A stretch of 64,000 nucleotides of DNA from Plesiocystis pacifica SIR-1 (GCF_000170895.1 NZ_ABCS01000010.1:90190-154189); one strand, 5' to 3'; positions 41,927-50,365 are shown, numbered from the stretch's first letter. Numbers and translations are program-made. Notes: generated from the sequence alone by a model not told the origin.

Positions 41927-43537
41927 TCAGGGGATGGTCACGCCGGGCGCGGCCGCGTCGAGGGACCAGCGCCAGTCGTCGAGCAGGACCAGGGCGTCGA
42001 ACAGGTGCCCGCCCGCGTCCCAGACCGCGAAGCGGATGTCCATGACCTCGCCGGGCTCGACGTTGCCGGACATCTCCAGCCAGCCGGTCCCGCCGCCGAC
42101 GGGGAAGCCGTTGCCGTTGCAGGAGTTGAACGCGTCGTCGGCGTCGAAGCCCGTGCCGCCCAGGGCCGAGGCCCCGCTCGCGCAGCTGTGCTGCCAGGGG
42201 TTGAGCTCACCTTGGCAGCCGACGCTCCCGCTCTCGCACACGGCGAACAGGCCGGGGGCGGTCTGCAGGATGTTCAGGCCCACGGGGACCTCGACGTCGC
42301 CCTCGGTGTAGATGGCGATGTTCTTGTCCGCGGGGTTGTCCGCCTCGCTGTCGACGAGGGTGACGAAGAAGTCGTTGTACTGGCTGCACACCCACTCGGG
42401 GTACTCGGCGGTGAAGAAGAACATCCGCGTCGAGAACGAGCGGGCGTTGGTCGGCACGCGCACGCGCAGGGTCAGCATGACCGAGTCGTTGGCCTCGGTG
42501 TTCGTGGTCGGGTTCGCGCCGGGGCAGCCCGTGGCCGGGAACTCGCCGCCGTTGGCCGCGACCCAGTCCTCGGGGGCGTCGACGCTGGTCCCGAGGTTCT
42601 GGCCGCCCTCGAAGGCGGCGAAGTTGGGGCTCGACTGCCCGGGCGCGGCGGCGTTGCCCGTGGACAGCACGACCATGTTCGCGCCGCCGCTGGGCTGGTT
42701 TTGATCGCCGAACTCGGATCGTATCGAGCGCTGGACGCTGAGCGGCGAGCCGCTGCCGTCGGCGAGGGTCAGCTCGGCCGAGATCACGCCCCAGGTCTGC
42801 TGCTCGGGGGGCAAGTTGGGGTCCTCGGAGGTCGTCTGGCACAGGTCCAGGGCGCGGGCGTAGTCCAGGGCCTGGCCGGAGTTGCTCGACAGCCCCGCGT
42901 CGCAGCTGGTCGCGGGCTCGTCGAGCACGCCGTCGCAGTCGTCGTCGACCTCGTTGCCCTCGACCTCGAAGGCGCCGGGGTTGACGAGCTGAGCGTCGAC
43001 GCAGCCGACCCCCTCCTCGTCGCAGCAGTCGCTGCAGCTGTCCCAGCCGTCGCCGTCGGCGTCCACGCCCTCGAGGCTGCCGTCGCAGTTCTCGTCGACG
43101 GCGTTGCCGCAGACCTCCGAGCTCGGCTCCGTCGCGCCCACGCAGGGGCCCCAGTCGCCCAGCGGGCTGCAGGTGCGGCTGCCCGCCGCGCACGCGCCCA
43201 CGCCCAGGGTCCCGGGCGGGCCCTCGTAGCACTCGCCGAGGTCGCCGGGCTCGCACTCGGGGAAGCACTCGCCGAGGGCCTCGTCGCACACCGGGCCGTT
43301 GGGGTGGTCGGCACAGTCGGCGTCGGCCTGGCAGGGCGGCTCGCCGGTGTCCTCGGAGTCCGTGTCGCCGGCCTCGTCCGCCTCGTCGAGGGTGTTGGCC
43401 GTGTCCGCCCCCTCGTCGAAGCTGGCCGAGAACGCGTCCCCTTCGCCGCCGGGGCAGGCGGACAGCAAGGCCGCGGCGGACAGGGAGGCCGCGGTGGACA
43501 GCAGGGCAGAGCGCTTCGAGGGCCGCTTCGAGGACAT
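41927..43537 (-). CDS. MopE-like cysteine-rich lipoprotein with choice-of-anchor-type C-domain
   Basis: This 536-residue lipoprotein has a signal ending ALLSACPGG. The N-terminal third contains Asp/Cys motifs of the MopE putative metal-binding type (ENCDGSLEGVDADGDGWD and NEVDDDCDGVLDEP). Residues ~215-536 look like the choice-of-anchor L type of domain seen in secreted myxobacterial proteins (WGVISAELTLADGSG, FFFTAEYPEWVCSQYNDFF, DIRFAVWDAGGHLFDALVLLDDW). Such domains are associated with surface adhesion or calcium-dependent structures. It lies between two other lipoprotein genes on the same strand, after a probable terminator. Function unknown. Confidence 0.75.
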   Translation of the reverse strand: MSSKRPSKRSALLSTAASLSAAALLSACPGGEGDAFSASFDEGADTANTLDEADEAGDTDSEDTGEPPCQADADCADHPNGPVCDEALGECFPECEPGDLGECYEGPPGTLGVGACAAGSRTCSPLGDWGPCVGATEPSSEVCGNAVDENCDGSLEGVDADGDGWDSCSDCCDEEGVGCVDAQLVNPGAFEVEGNEVDDDCDGVLDEPATSCDAGLSSNSGQALDYARALDLCQTTSEDPNLPPEQQTWGVISAELTLADGSGSPLSVQRSIRSEFGDQNQPSGGANMVVLSTGNAAAPGQSSPNFAAFEGGQNLGTSVDAPEDWVAANGGEFPATGCPGANPTTNTEANDSVMLTLRVRVPTNARSFSTRMFFFTAEYPEWVCSQYNDFFVTLVDSEADNPADKNIAIYTEGDVEVPVGLNILQTAPGLFAVCESGSVGCQGELNPWQHSCASGASALGGTGFDADDAFNSCNGNGFPVGGGTGWLEMSGNVEPGEVMDIRFAVWDAGGHLFDALVLLDDWRWSLDAAAPGVTIP

Positions 43538-43589
43538 GGGGGCTCCTGGGCGAGGGGCCCCGCGATCCTTCGCAGGGCCAGGTACGAGC

Positions 43590-43618
43590 AGCCCCGCGAC
43601 GACGATCGGCGCGGGGCT
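43590..43618 (-). terminator. GC-rich hairpin between lipoprotein genes
   Basis: AGCCCCGCG and CGCGGGGCT are perfect arms of nine bases around an eleven-base loop. It starts six bases after the stop of the OB-fold repeat lipoprotein gene on the minus strand. No T-run is present. Confidence 0.45.
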
Positions 43619-43624
43619 GGGGGC

Positions 43625-45049
43625 TCAGTTGGCGACGAGGTCGCTGGGGTCGCGGGGCTCGAGCTTGAAGTTCGAGAAGGCGTAGACGAGCGGCCCGGTG
43701 ATCGAGGCGAAGCCCGCGCCCATGGCCGGCTTCATCCAGTCGTCGATGGCGAAGAACACGTCGTCGACGCGCAGACCGCCGTCGACGGCGAACTCGCCGA
43801 ACTCGTCGGGGGCGTCGGGGTTCACGTCGGTCACCGTCACGTTCTCGACGGACACGAGCACGCTCTCGTAGGCCTCGGCCATGGCCCCGTTGGTGGCGAT
43901 GTCGGCCGGGTTGGCGATGAGCTCGGGCGCGGGCGCGGGGCCGCTGCCGGTCTCGGTGATCCCGGACGCGTCGGCGACCACGAGCTGGCTCATGTCGAAG
44001 AACTCCTCGTAGGTCGCGCCGGTGATGTCGAGGATGTCGCCGGGCTGGATGTCGAGGCCGGCGGTGTTGCCCACGAACACCTGGATGCCGGAGTACTGGC
44101 CGCCCGCGGGGTCCTGGACGAAGAAGGCCGCGGAGTCGTCGTTGGACCAGGTGAAGCTCGAGGTCGCGATCACGCCGCTCACCTCGACGATGCTGTCCTC
44201 GGCGACGTTGCCCTGCTGGATGTCGGGGATGGTCGTCGACGAGGACATCGGCGGGGTGTAGGCCCCGAAGTCGGCCTCGCCCGTGGGCCCGAGCTTGTAC
44301 TCCTCGAAGGTGTAGTAGAGGATCCCGGTGACGCTGTCGTAGGTGCCGCCGGCCTGGGCCGTGGGCAGCTCGGTGAACAGGTAGCCGACCAGGGCGCCGC
44401 CATCGAGGACCCACTGGCCGAAGCCGTCGTTGGTATTGGCGATGGTCGCGTCGTTGACCGCGACGCGCACGCCCTCCCAGGGCTCGGCGCCCGCGTTGTC
44501 GCTGGCGATGTCGGCCGCGCTGACGACGGAGGGGGCGGGCAGGGCCTCGTCGCCGGTCACGGTCACGTCGCCGGCGTTCTTGATGATGATCTGCGAGGCG
44601 TCGAAGAACTCGTCGTACTCACCGACCAGATCCACGCGGTCGCCGGGCTGGAGGGTGAGGGCCGCGGCGGGCTCGTTCCACAGGTACAAGGAGATGCCCG
44701 AGTACTCGCCGCCGTCGATCTCCTGGACGTAGACCGTCGCGCTGTCGGGCACGCCGTCGTCGTCGTCGTCCTCGATGACCATCGGCGAGGTCACCACGAC
44801 GTTCATGACGGAGACGTTGGACTGCAGGGGCACGTTGCCCTGGCGGATGTCGTAGATGGAGACGCTCTCGGTGCCGCCCGTGGTGCCCGTGCCGGTGGTG
44901 GTGGTGTCCGCGGTGCTCTCGCCCTCGTCGACCTCGTCGCCCGCGGTCTCGCCGTCGTCGGTGTCGGTCAGGCCCCCGCCGAAGGTGCAGGCGCTGGGGA
45001 GGGTCGTCAGGGCGAACAGGAAGGGAAGGGCAAGGTGGCGGCGGGTCAT
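43625..45049 (-). CDS. Lipoprotein of tandem OB-fold-like modules
   Basis: This 474-residue lipoprotein (signal ending LTTLPSACTFG) has at least two internal repeats of about 200 residues. Each has a strand IYDIRQGNVPLQSNVSVMN or IPDIQQGNVAEDSIVEVSG, then VQEIDGGEYSGISLYL or VQDPAGGQYSGIQVFV, then QPGDRVDLVGEYDEFFDASQ or QPGDILDITGATYEEFFDMSQ. This is an OB-fold pattern similar to the nucleic-acid or lamin-tail nuclease-linked domains. The C-terminal module closely resembles the end of the amidohydrolase two genes downstream. No catalytic domain is visible, so it probably binds a ligand at the cell surface. Confidence 0.75.
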   Translation of the reverse strand: MTRRHLALPFLFALTTLPSACTFGGGLTDTDDGETAGDEVDEGESTADTTTTGTGTTGGTESVSIYDIRQGNVPLQSNVSVMNVVVTSPMVIEDDDDDGVPDSATVYVQEIDGGEYSGISLYLWNEPAAALTLQPGDRVDLVGEYDEFFDASQIIIKNAGDVTVTGDEALPAPSVVSAADIASDNAGAEPWEGVRVAVNDATIANTNDGFGQWVLDGGALVGYLFTELPTAQAGGTYDSVTGILYYTFEEYKLGPTGEADFGAYTPPMSSSTTIPDIQQGNVAEDSIVEVSGVIATSSFTWSNDDSAAFFVQDPAGGQYSGIQVFVGNTAGLDIQPGDILDITGATYEEFFDMSQLVVADASGITETGSGPAPAPELIANPADIATNGAMAEAYESVLVSVENVTVTDVNPDAPDEFGEFAVDGGLRVDDVFFAIDDWMKPAMGAGFASITGPLVYAFSNFKLEPRDPSDLVAN

Positions 45050-45204
45050 GGTCTCGATGCAGGGTTAGGGGGGCCTCGGGCCCCGTCGTGCTCCGCTCAT
45101 ACCAAAGGTGGGCCAGACCTCCCACCCAGGAGGTGTGGCAAAAAAGCTCGTCAACGAGCTGTGACCGCGAGCCCCGCCACGTGCTCGAGACCACGGACCC
45201 GACT

Positions 45205-45294
45205 CAGGGACTGTGAAGCTTTCACAGTCCCTGTCCACTCTAGCCGTCGTGGACGACGCCACGCCCTCCCTGCCCCACGTCCACGACTCACTCG
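45205..45294 (+). repeat. Complete copy (A) of the double-hairpin dispersed repeat
   Basis: Hairpin one is perfect: CAGGGACTGTGAA and TTCACAGTCCCTG (45205-45217 and 45221-45233), loop GCT. A spacer TCCACTCTAGCC follows. Hairpin two has arms GTCGTGGACG (45246-45255) and CGTCCACGAC (45278-45287) around a 22-base C-rich loop. The end reads TCACTCG. It lies between the start of the OB-fold lipoprotein gene and the end of the thermonuclease gene. Confidence 0.8.
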
Positions 45295-45362
45295 CGGCGC
45301 CGCGCAGACGGGCCGAGATCTCTGCTCGTCGTCTCTTCTCGCTCGAGATGGAGCAAGACGGA

Positions 45363-45911
45363 TCAGCAAGGCGCCGAACCGCAGCCGCTCCACAGCCCCG
45401 CGCCGGCTTCCTGCGCCTGGGCCTCGAGGCCCAGGTACTCGCTCAGTCGAGCGCTGCCGTTCGGGGGGATGTGCAGGACGCAGGCGTGCCCATTTTCGAG
45501 CAGCGCCCGGTTGACCTCGACGCCGTCGACGCTGACATAGGCCAGCAGCCGGCCGTAGATGTCCTTGCATTCGGCGTCGTACTCGAGGGTGACCGTCTGT
45601 TTGGCGACCATCTCCCAGTTGAAGTTGGTCGCCTGCTCGCCCCAGCACTCGTTGTTGTCCGGGGAGGTCTCCGGGGTGTCGACGAGGATGTAGCGCACGC
45701 GCTCGCCCGTCGTCAGCTGGACGGTGTCACCGTCGAGGACGAAGTCGACCACGCCCTGGGTCGGCCCGCAGGGGTGGTAGCCCGTGGTGTCGTCTTCGGA
45801 GTCCTCGGTCTCGGCCTCGTCGGCGCCCTCGTCTTCATCAGCGACGATGGGCTGATAAAAGATGCAGGCCGTCATCGACAGCGAGGCGGTGACAGCGAAG
45901 ACACGCAGCAC
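45363..45911 (-). CDS. Thermonuclease (staphylococcal-nuclease-like) lipoprotein
   Basis: This 182-residue protein has a signal whose lipobox ends SMTAC, then an acidic linker and an SNase domain. The catalytic set is complete: the Asp in VLDGDTVQL, the Arg in ERVRYILVDTPE along with its Asp and Glu, and the second Arg in DIYGRLLAYV. The enzyme cuts DNA and RNA with calcium and would act outside the cell or in the periplasm, for nutrient use or predation. The GTG at 45911 gives a compact signal peptide (LRVFAVTASLSMTAC); a TTG at 45965 would add 18 residues. It is the last of the lipoprotein group. Confidence 0.85.
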   Translation of the reverse strand: MLRVFAVTASLSMTACIFYQPIVADEDEGADEAETEDSEDDTTGYHPCGPTQGVVDFVLDGDTVQLTTGERVRYILVDTPETSPDNNECWGEQATNFNWEMVAKQTVTLEYDAECKDIYGRLLAYVSVDGVEVNRALLENGHACVLHIPPNGSARLSEYLGLEAQAQEAGAGLWSGCGSAPC

Positions 45912-46051
45912 CCCTTTCTTATCCCCGACTACCCACTTCTTGGCCAGTGCCGCGAGCCACGCCAACTATTCGCGGGTAGGGCCCCGCGCGCACACCCTTT
46001 GCGGGCGGGTGGGCGGTTGGCCCCAGCTTCGATCCTGAGTAGGCTCCGCCG

Positions 46052-46765
46052 ATGTCCGATCACTCGGAGTCCAGGGGCGAGTCCGACCCACGGGAGAGCG
46101 CCGAAGAACGGCGCCGACGGGAAGAGCGCGAGGACCGCGACGGTGATCGCTCGTTTCGGCGCCTGGGCGATCAGCTGCTCTCGAACCTCATCGGTGAGCC
46201 CACGGCGGCCTTCAAGCGCGGCCAGGATCTGTTCACCGAGGTCGCCCAGGGCACCAAGGAAGAGCTCGTGCGCATTTTCTCCCAGGAGGTCCGCGGCTTC
46301 CTCGACAAGATGGACGCCGCCGATCTCGTCCAGGAGATCGTCTCGGGTCTGGTCATCGAGATGAAGACCGAGATCCGCTTCCGCCGCTCGGAGGACGGCC
46401 GCGTCGAGCCCGACATCCAGACGAGCGAGACGGCCGTGCGTCACGAGGACGAGGGCATCGAAGAGGCGATGGCGCCGACGGGCGAGGCGACGCGCGAGCC
46501 CGCTCCAGCCAAGGCGAGCGAGGTCGAGGTCGACGACGCGAAGGAGCCTCGAGCGGAAGACGAAGCTGAGCCTGGGGCCAAGGTCGACGACTCAGAGGAG
46601 GGCGAGGGCAACGGCGACCTGGCCCGCTCCGGGCGCGAGCGGAGGAGCTGGGCCGAGAAGCGGACCAAGCGTCTGCGCAACGGCTGGCCCGACATCAAGG
46701 CCAAGGTCAGCAAGGCCAAGATCGCCGCGGCCCGCGAGGGCGAAGACGGGCCCAAGGAAGACTAG
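46052..46765 (+). CDS. Hypothetical acidic helical protein
   Basis: This 237-residue protein is very rich in charged residues and has no membrane segment. Residues ~30-115 are predicted amphipathic helices (RLGDQLLSNLIGEPTAAFKR, FSQEVRGFLDKMDAADLVQE), similar in style to phasins or gas-vesicle-associated proteins, though no diagnostic motif is present. The rest is an acidic Ala/Glu/Asp linker and a basic C-terminal tail (EKRTKRLRNGW). It is convergent with a short gene; a perfect hairpin lies between. Function unknown. Confidence 0.55.
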   Translation: MSDHSESRGESDPRESAEERRRREEREDRDGDRSFRRLGDQLLSNLIGEPTAAFKRGQDLFTEVAQGTKEELVRIFSQEVRGFLDKMDAADLVQEIVSGLVIEMKTEIRFRRSEDGRVEPDIQTSETAVRHEDEGIEEAMAPTGEATREPAPAKASEVEVDDAKEPRAEDEAEPGAKVDDSEEGEGNGDLARSGRERRSWAEKRTKRLRNGWPDIKAKVSKAKIAAAREGEDGPKED

Positions 46766-46794
46766 CTAGCAGGACTTCTCCGATGTCCTGCTAG
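46766..46794. terminator. Perfect ten-base hairpin between convergent genes
   Basis: CTAGCAGGAC and GTCCTGCTAG (46766-46775 and 46785-46794) surround a nine-base loop. The hairpin directly follows the stop of the plus-strand gene and includes the stop codon of the minus-strand short gene. A two-way terminator is likely, although there is no strong T-run. Confidence 0.5.
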
Positions 46795-46961
46795 ACTTCC
46801 GGGGGATCCGCGGTCACGGAGCCGAGCGAGTCGTCCTCGTCGTCGCTGTCGTCGCCGTCGGCGTCCTCGGGGGCGAAGAACTTCTTGGCGACGAGCTTGC
46901 CCAGTTCGGAGCCAATGCGAAGGCCGAAGCCCGTGATGATCGCGCGCACGAGGGTGTTCAT
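46791..46961 (-). CDS. Short glycine-zipper-like protein (56 residues) with acidic tail
   Basis: A frame of 56 residues starts at the ATG at 46961. It encodes MNTLVRAIITGFGLRIGSEL, then GKLVAKKFFAPED and an acidic Asp-rich tail ending in DPPEV with a TAG stop. Gly residues recur every three to four positions in the first half, a glycine-zipper pattern that can pack helices at a membrane. The Asp-rich tail resembles those of other proteins in this genome. It lies back-to-back with the acidic helical protein gene, with their stop codons separated only by a hairpin, which supports it as a real gene. Confidence 0.5.
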   Translation of the reverse strand: MNTLVRAIITGFGLRIGSELGKLVAKKFFAPEDADGDDSDDEDDSLGSVTADPPEV

Positions 46962-47003
46962 GACCCTCGAAGTGTGGCACGTCGGCCGAGTCGATCCGAC
47001 TCG

Positions 47004-47567
47004 CTAGGCAGGTTCCAACAGCCCGACGCGCTCGAGCGCGGCGAGGGTGGCCTCGAACTCGGCACACAGCGACGTCGGCGTGCTCGGGTCGTCGCGCAGC
47101 GCTTCGAGCTCGGCGGCGATGGGCAGCCAGTGCTCCGCCGCGCGCTCGTCGAGCTGCACCGTCGCCGGGGTCAGGGCCTCGGCTGCATCGCGGACCGATT
47201 GGGCCGTCTCGAGGGCCTCTCGCTCGGCGGGGGAGGGGGCCGTCGGCCGAAGGCCGCGCTGCGCCGCGGTCAGTTCACCCGCGCTCGGGCTCGCGCGCGG
47301 CCGGGAGCTCAGCGACCCGATCGTCAGCGCAGTCGCGACGCCGGCGACGACGGCGAGCGCGACCGCGAGGGGCCGGTCCCGGAGGCCGCTCGGGAGGTCG
47401 GTGGCCCGGCGAGGCCCCTGGCGGCGCTCGACGCCCGCGTAGAGGTGGGTCTGGTTGGGATCTCGCCGATCGCGGACTTGACGCCGCTCTGGCGAGCCCG
47501 CCCCGGCCTCCTGCGGCGCAACCGCGCGCTGCTCGAAAAATCGGTGATTTTTTGCTCCCCGGCCCAC
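47004..47567 (-). CDS. Hypothetical single-span protein with Arg-rich N-terminus
   Basis: This protein of up to 187 residues has a strongly basic N-terminal half (RRQVRDRRDPNQTHLYAGVE, ERRQGPRRA), one transmembrane segment (LAVALAVVAGVATALTIGSL at about residues 67-88) and a C-terminal helical region. The RRxxxR patterns recall PilZ-type c-di-GMP sites, but the rest of the fold is absent. The GTG start is uncertain and an internal start is possible. It is divergent from lexA across a promoter region. Function unknown. Confidence 0.45.
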   Translation of the reverse strand: MGRGAKNHRFFEQRAVAPQEAGAGSPERRQVRDRRDPNQTHLYAGVERRQGPRRATDLPSGLRDRPLAVALAVVAGVATALTIGSLSSRPRASPSAGELTAAQRGLRPTAPSPAEREALETAQSVRDAAEALTPATVQLDERAAEHWLPIAAELEALRDDPSTPTSLCAEFEATLAALERVGLLEPA

Positions 47568-47699
47568 GCGTGCAGCATCCTACGAGCGCGCCGCACTTCG
47601 CCAGTTCTCGGCTCTTCCGACCCCACACGGGGGTTGGGCCTCAAAGAGCCACTGGTCGGCGCGAACTTCGGCACGGGGCTTGACCTCGGCTGAGACATT

Positions 47700-47716
47700 C
47701 CTTACACATGTTCAGT
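47700..47716 (+). promoter_or_regulatory. Candidate LexA operator upstream of lexA
   Basis: The sequence CCTTACACATGTTCAGT matches the published Myxococcus LexA box (CTRHAMRYBYGTTCAGS) at its GTTCAG half and most of the left half, with four deviations. It is 114 bases before the lexA GTG start. LexA commonly represses its own gene, so this placement is expected. Confidence 0.4.
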
Positions 47717-47830
47717 GCTGAGCGTCTGTGATGCTCAGAAAACCCTGGCCGCCAGCCCCACCGAGACTTGGGACTGCCCGGCCCAGCGAACGGCCTCGAC
47801 ACCAGAGGCGACGGACCCCCGGGGGAAATT

Positions 47831-48454
47831 GTGCGACAGCCACTCACCGCACGGCAGCGCGAAGCGCTCGACTACATCACCTACTGCCTCGACGAGCGCG
47901 GATACCCGCCGACCCTCCGGGAGATCGGCGAGCACATGGGCATCCGCTCGACGAACGGCGTCAACGACCACCTCAAGGCGCTCGAGCGCAAGGGCTACCT
48001 CGTCCGCGAGGAGCTCAAGAGCCGGGCCCTGCGTCCCGTCGGCCACGACGATCAAAAGGTCAGCATCCCGATCCTCGGCCAGGTCGCCGCGGGTCAGCCG
48101 ATCCTCGCGCAGGAGAACATCTCCGACCGCGTGACCATCGATCGTTTCTTCGTCGGCAAGGCGCCCAGCAAAGAGGTCTTCGGCCTCGTCATCCGCGGCG
48201 ACTCGATGATCGAAGACGGCATCTACGACGGGGACTACATCTTCGTCCGCAAGCAGAGCACCGCCGAGAACGGCGAGATCGCCGTCGTCATGATCGAGGG
48301 CGAGGCCACCTGCAAGCGCGTGTTCCACGAGGGCGACCGCGTCCGCCTGCAGCCCGCCAACGAGACCATGGCGCCCATCTACGTCCACCGCTCCGAGTTC
48401 CGGGCGATCGACGTGATCGGCAAGGTGGTCGGCGTGTACCGCAAGCTGCATTAG
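47831..48454 (+). CDS. lexA: LexA SOS repressor
   Basis: This 207-residue protein is full length for LexA. The N-terminal winged helix is [20 protein letters not shown] with [19 protein letters not shown]. The self-cleavage site is the Ala-Gly in GQVAAGQPI near residue 92. The catalytic Ser is in [10 protein letters not shown] and the catalytic Lys in [10 protein letters not shown]. It represses SOS genes and is cut when RecA is activated by single-stranded DNA. The GTG start at 47831 has a GGGGGA Shine-Dalgarno sequence a few bases upstream, and a longer ATG at 47768 reads through non-conserved sequence. Confidence 0.95.
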   Translation: MRQPLTARQREALDYITYCLDERGYPPTLREIGEHMGIRSTNGVNDHLKALERKGYLVREELKSRALRPVGHDDQKVSIPILGQVAAGQPILAQENISDRVTIDRFFVGKAPSKEVFGLVIRGDSMIEDGIYDGDYIFVRKQSTAENGEIAVVMIEGEATCKRVFHEGDRVRLQPANETMAPIYVHRSEFRAIDVIGKVVGVYRKLH

Positions 48455-48501
48455 CTTTTGGGGAGGGACCGTGGCCGGTTTGCCCCGGCCCCCTCAGAAA
48501 C

Positions 48502-48524
48502 GCCGCCAAGGGCCCCTTGGCGGC
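48502..48524 (+). terminator. Intrinsic terminator of lexA
   Basis: GCCGCCAAGG and CCTTGGCGGC pair perfectly over ten bases around a three-base loop. Upstream AAA and downstream TGTTT give partial extension and a short T-run. It is 47 bases after the lexA stop. Confidence 0.65.
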
Positions 48525-48724
48525 TGTTTCGCGTTGCTTGTTCGTTCCGTGTGCCGTTCAGCAACCAACCTCGGCACCGATCTCGCTCGCCTTGATTCGC
48601 CATGATATCGCTGAAACGATGCCGCGATGAGCGTGACGAGCAAGGCCATTGGCACGCGCAGGCGGGCAGTCTACGAAGGGCAGCCTCCCGGAGACCAGGC
48701 GCGAGCGGGTCAGCCGTTGGGTAG

Positions 48725-49813
48725 ATGCCGAAACGCACCAAGAGAGAACGTATGCCGCGCCCTGTCGGCGTGCTGCCTGGGGCAGCCCCAGGTTCACTCG
48801 TCGACGATGACTCTGCACCAAGGGCTACGGTACGTGTATTTGCCTACAACTCGGAGTCCCTAGAGGAGCGCGAGGTGCCGGTTGCCAACTTGCGGCGAGG
48901 GGACGAGACCCAGCGGCTTTGGGTGAGCGTCGTGGGAGTACGCGATGTCGAAGCGCTCTCGCTCGTCGGCGAGTTGTTCAAACTACATCCTCTGGCCCTC
49001 GAAGATGTCAACAACGGAGGCCAGCGTCCCAAGCTCGAGGACTACGAGGACTACTTGTTTCTCGTGACCCGGGTCTTGGAGGCAGGCTCAGAGCAGCCTG
49101 GCCAACAGCTGAGCATGTTCATTGGAAACAACTTCGTGGTCAGCTTCCAGGAACGAGCGGGGGATCCTTTCGACCCTATCCGCGAGCGACTGCGTACGAA
49201 GCACAGCCGGGTCCGAGCACGTGGGTCCGACTACCTCGCCTACGCCTTGCTCGACGCCGTTGTCGACCATGTCGTCCCGCTCATCGACGGCTACGGCGAC
49301 CATCTCGAGCAGCTCGAGGTTCGTGTCAGTCAGAGGCACGCTTCGGACTCGGTCGCTTCGCTGTTCGAGCTTCGACGTGAGCTTCAAGGGCTGAAGCGGA
49401 CGATGATGGCGACTGGTGACGCCATCGAGCGGCTCAGGAGCCACGAGCTCCAGCTCATCGAGCCGGATACGCGAACGTACCTGCGCGACTGTCATGACCA
49501 CGCCGTGCGCGCGGTCGAAACCATCGACAGCTGGCGAGACTTCTGCTCGGGGCTGATGGATCTCCACTATGCTCGCTCGAGTCAGAGGCTCAATCAGATC
49601 ATGCAGGTTCTGACCATCATCTCCACCATCTTCATCCCGTTGAGCTTCATTACCGGCCTGTACGGGATGAATTTCGACCGAGGATCTCGATACAACATGC
49701 CCGAGTTGGGGTGGGACTACGGCTACCCGGCGATACTCGGGTTGATGGCCCTCATGGTCGTCGCCCAGCTGGTATATTTTAGTCGCCGAGGTTGGCTCGG
49801 TGTGCGGCGATGA
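48725..49813 (+). CDS. corA: CorA-family magnesium/cobalt transporter
   Basis: This 362-residue protein has a long cytosolic domain and two C-terminal membrane segments. The selectivity motif YGMNFD follows the first span (TIISTIFIPLSFITGLYGMN), which defines the CorA family. It forms a homopentameric channel for magnesium or cobalt. The ATG at 48725 opens a basic leader; an ATG at 48752 is possible. The stop overlaps the start of a short lipoprotein gene (ATGA), so they form one operon. The full complement of family motifs is present. Confidence 0.92.
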   Translation: MPKRTKRERMPRPVGVLPGAAPGSLVDDDSAPRATVRVFAYNSESLEEREVPVANLRRGDETQRLWVSVVGVRDVEALSLVGELFKLHPLALEDVNNGGQRPKLEDYEDYLFLVTRVLEAGSEQPGQQLSMFIGNNFVVSFQERAGDPFDPIRERLRTKHSRVRARGSDYLAYALLDAVVDHVVPLIDGYGDHLEQLEVRVSQRHASDSVASLFELRRELQGLKRTMMATGDAIERLRSHELQLIEPDTRTYLRDCHDHAVRAVETIDSWRDFCSGLMDLHYARSSQRLNQIMQVLTIISTIFIPLSFITGLYGMNFDRGSRYNMPELGWDYGYPAILGLMALMVVAQLVYFSRRGWLGVRR

Positions 49814-50232
49814 TGGCCTCCGAAGTCTCCTCTGTGGTACGTCCGATGACCCCGCGCGCGCTGTTTTGGTCCCTACATTTTGGCCTGGCTTTCATGGCGA
49901 TCGCTTGTGTTCGCGGCCAACCTGCAGGCGGTGAGTACGAGCCGAGCGTCGACCGGGATACATCCGAAGCGCGGGAGCCCGCACGGGCGTCGACAGACAA
50001 GCCTGATGAGGAAGCGGACGACGCCGAGCAGAACGACTCGTTGGCGCGTGGGCCGGCCGATGAGGAGCCTGATGAGGAAGAGGCCTCAGAGGGGGACAGC
50101 GACGAGAGCGTCGAGGCTGTGGTGGCGGTCGCTGAAGTCGAAGGCGAGGAGTCCCTCGAGGACGACGACGACGAGCCAGACGAGCCCTTCGAGCCGAGCG
50201 TGCTCGACGACGCAGACAGCGACCTCGATTAG
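49810..50232 (+). CDS. Acidic lipoprotein, co-translated with CorA
   Basis: This 140-residue protein has a signal peptide with a lipobox ending MAIAC, followed by a strongly acidic region (many Asp and Glu from residue ~45 to the end). No fold is evident. The start overlaps the stop of corA by ATGA. A polyanionic tail in the periplasm next to a magnesium channel could bind divalent cations at the membrane, but this is inference from the position. Confidence 0.65.
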   Translation: MMASEVSSVVRPMTPRALFWSLHFGLAFMAIACVRGQPAGGEYEPSVDRDTSEAREPARASTDKPDEEADDAEQNDSLARGPADEEPDEEEASEGDSDESVEAVVAVAEVEGEESLEDDDDEPDEPFEPSVLDDADSDLD

Positions 50233-50365
50233 CGCAGCACCCAACGGCTCGCTCTGACACGCCATGTGTCAGCTCGGCACAGTGTCATGCCCGCCTCGAG
50301 ACTCAGAGGGTCCTCCGGGTGCACCCCTAGGTCTAGACTGGCGACGAAGGGAGCTGGCATGAACC

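Noticed and set aside
41879..45514. A 1211-codon plus-strand frame opposite the lipoprotein genes
   Set aside because: The minus-strand genes have signal peptides, lipoboxes and conserved modules. The plus frame is an antisense shadow.
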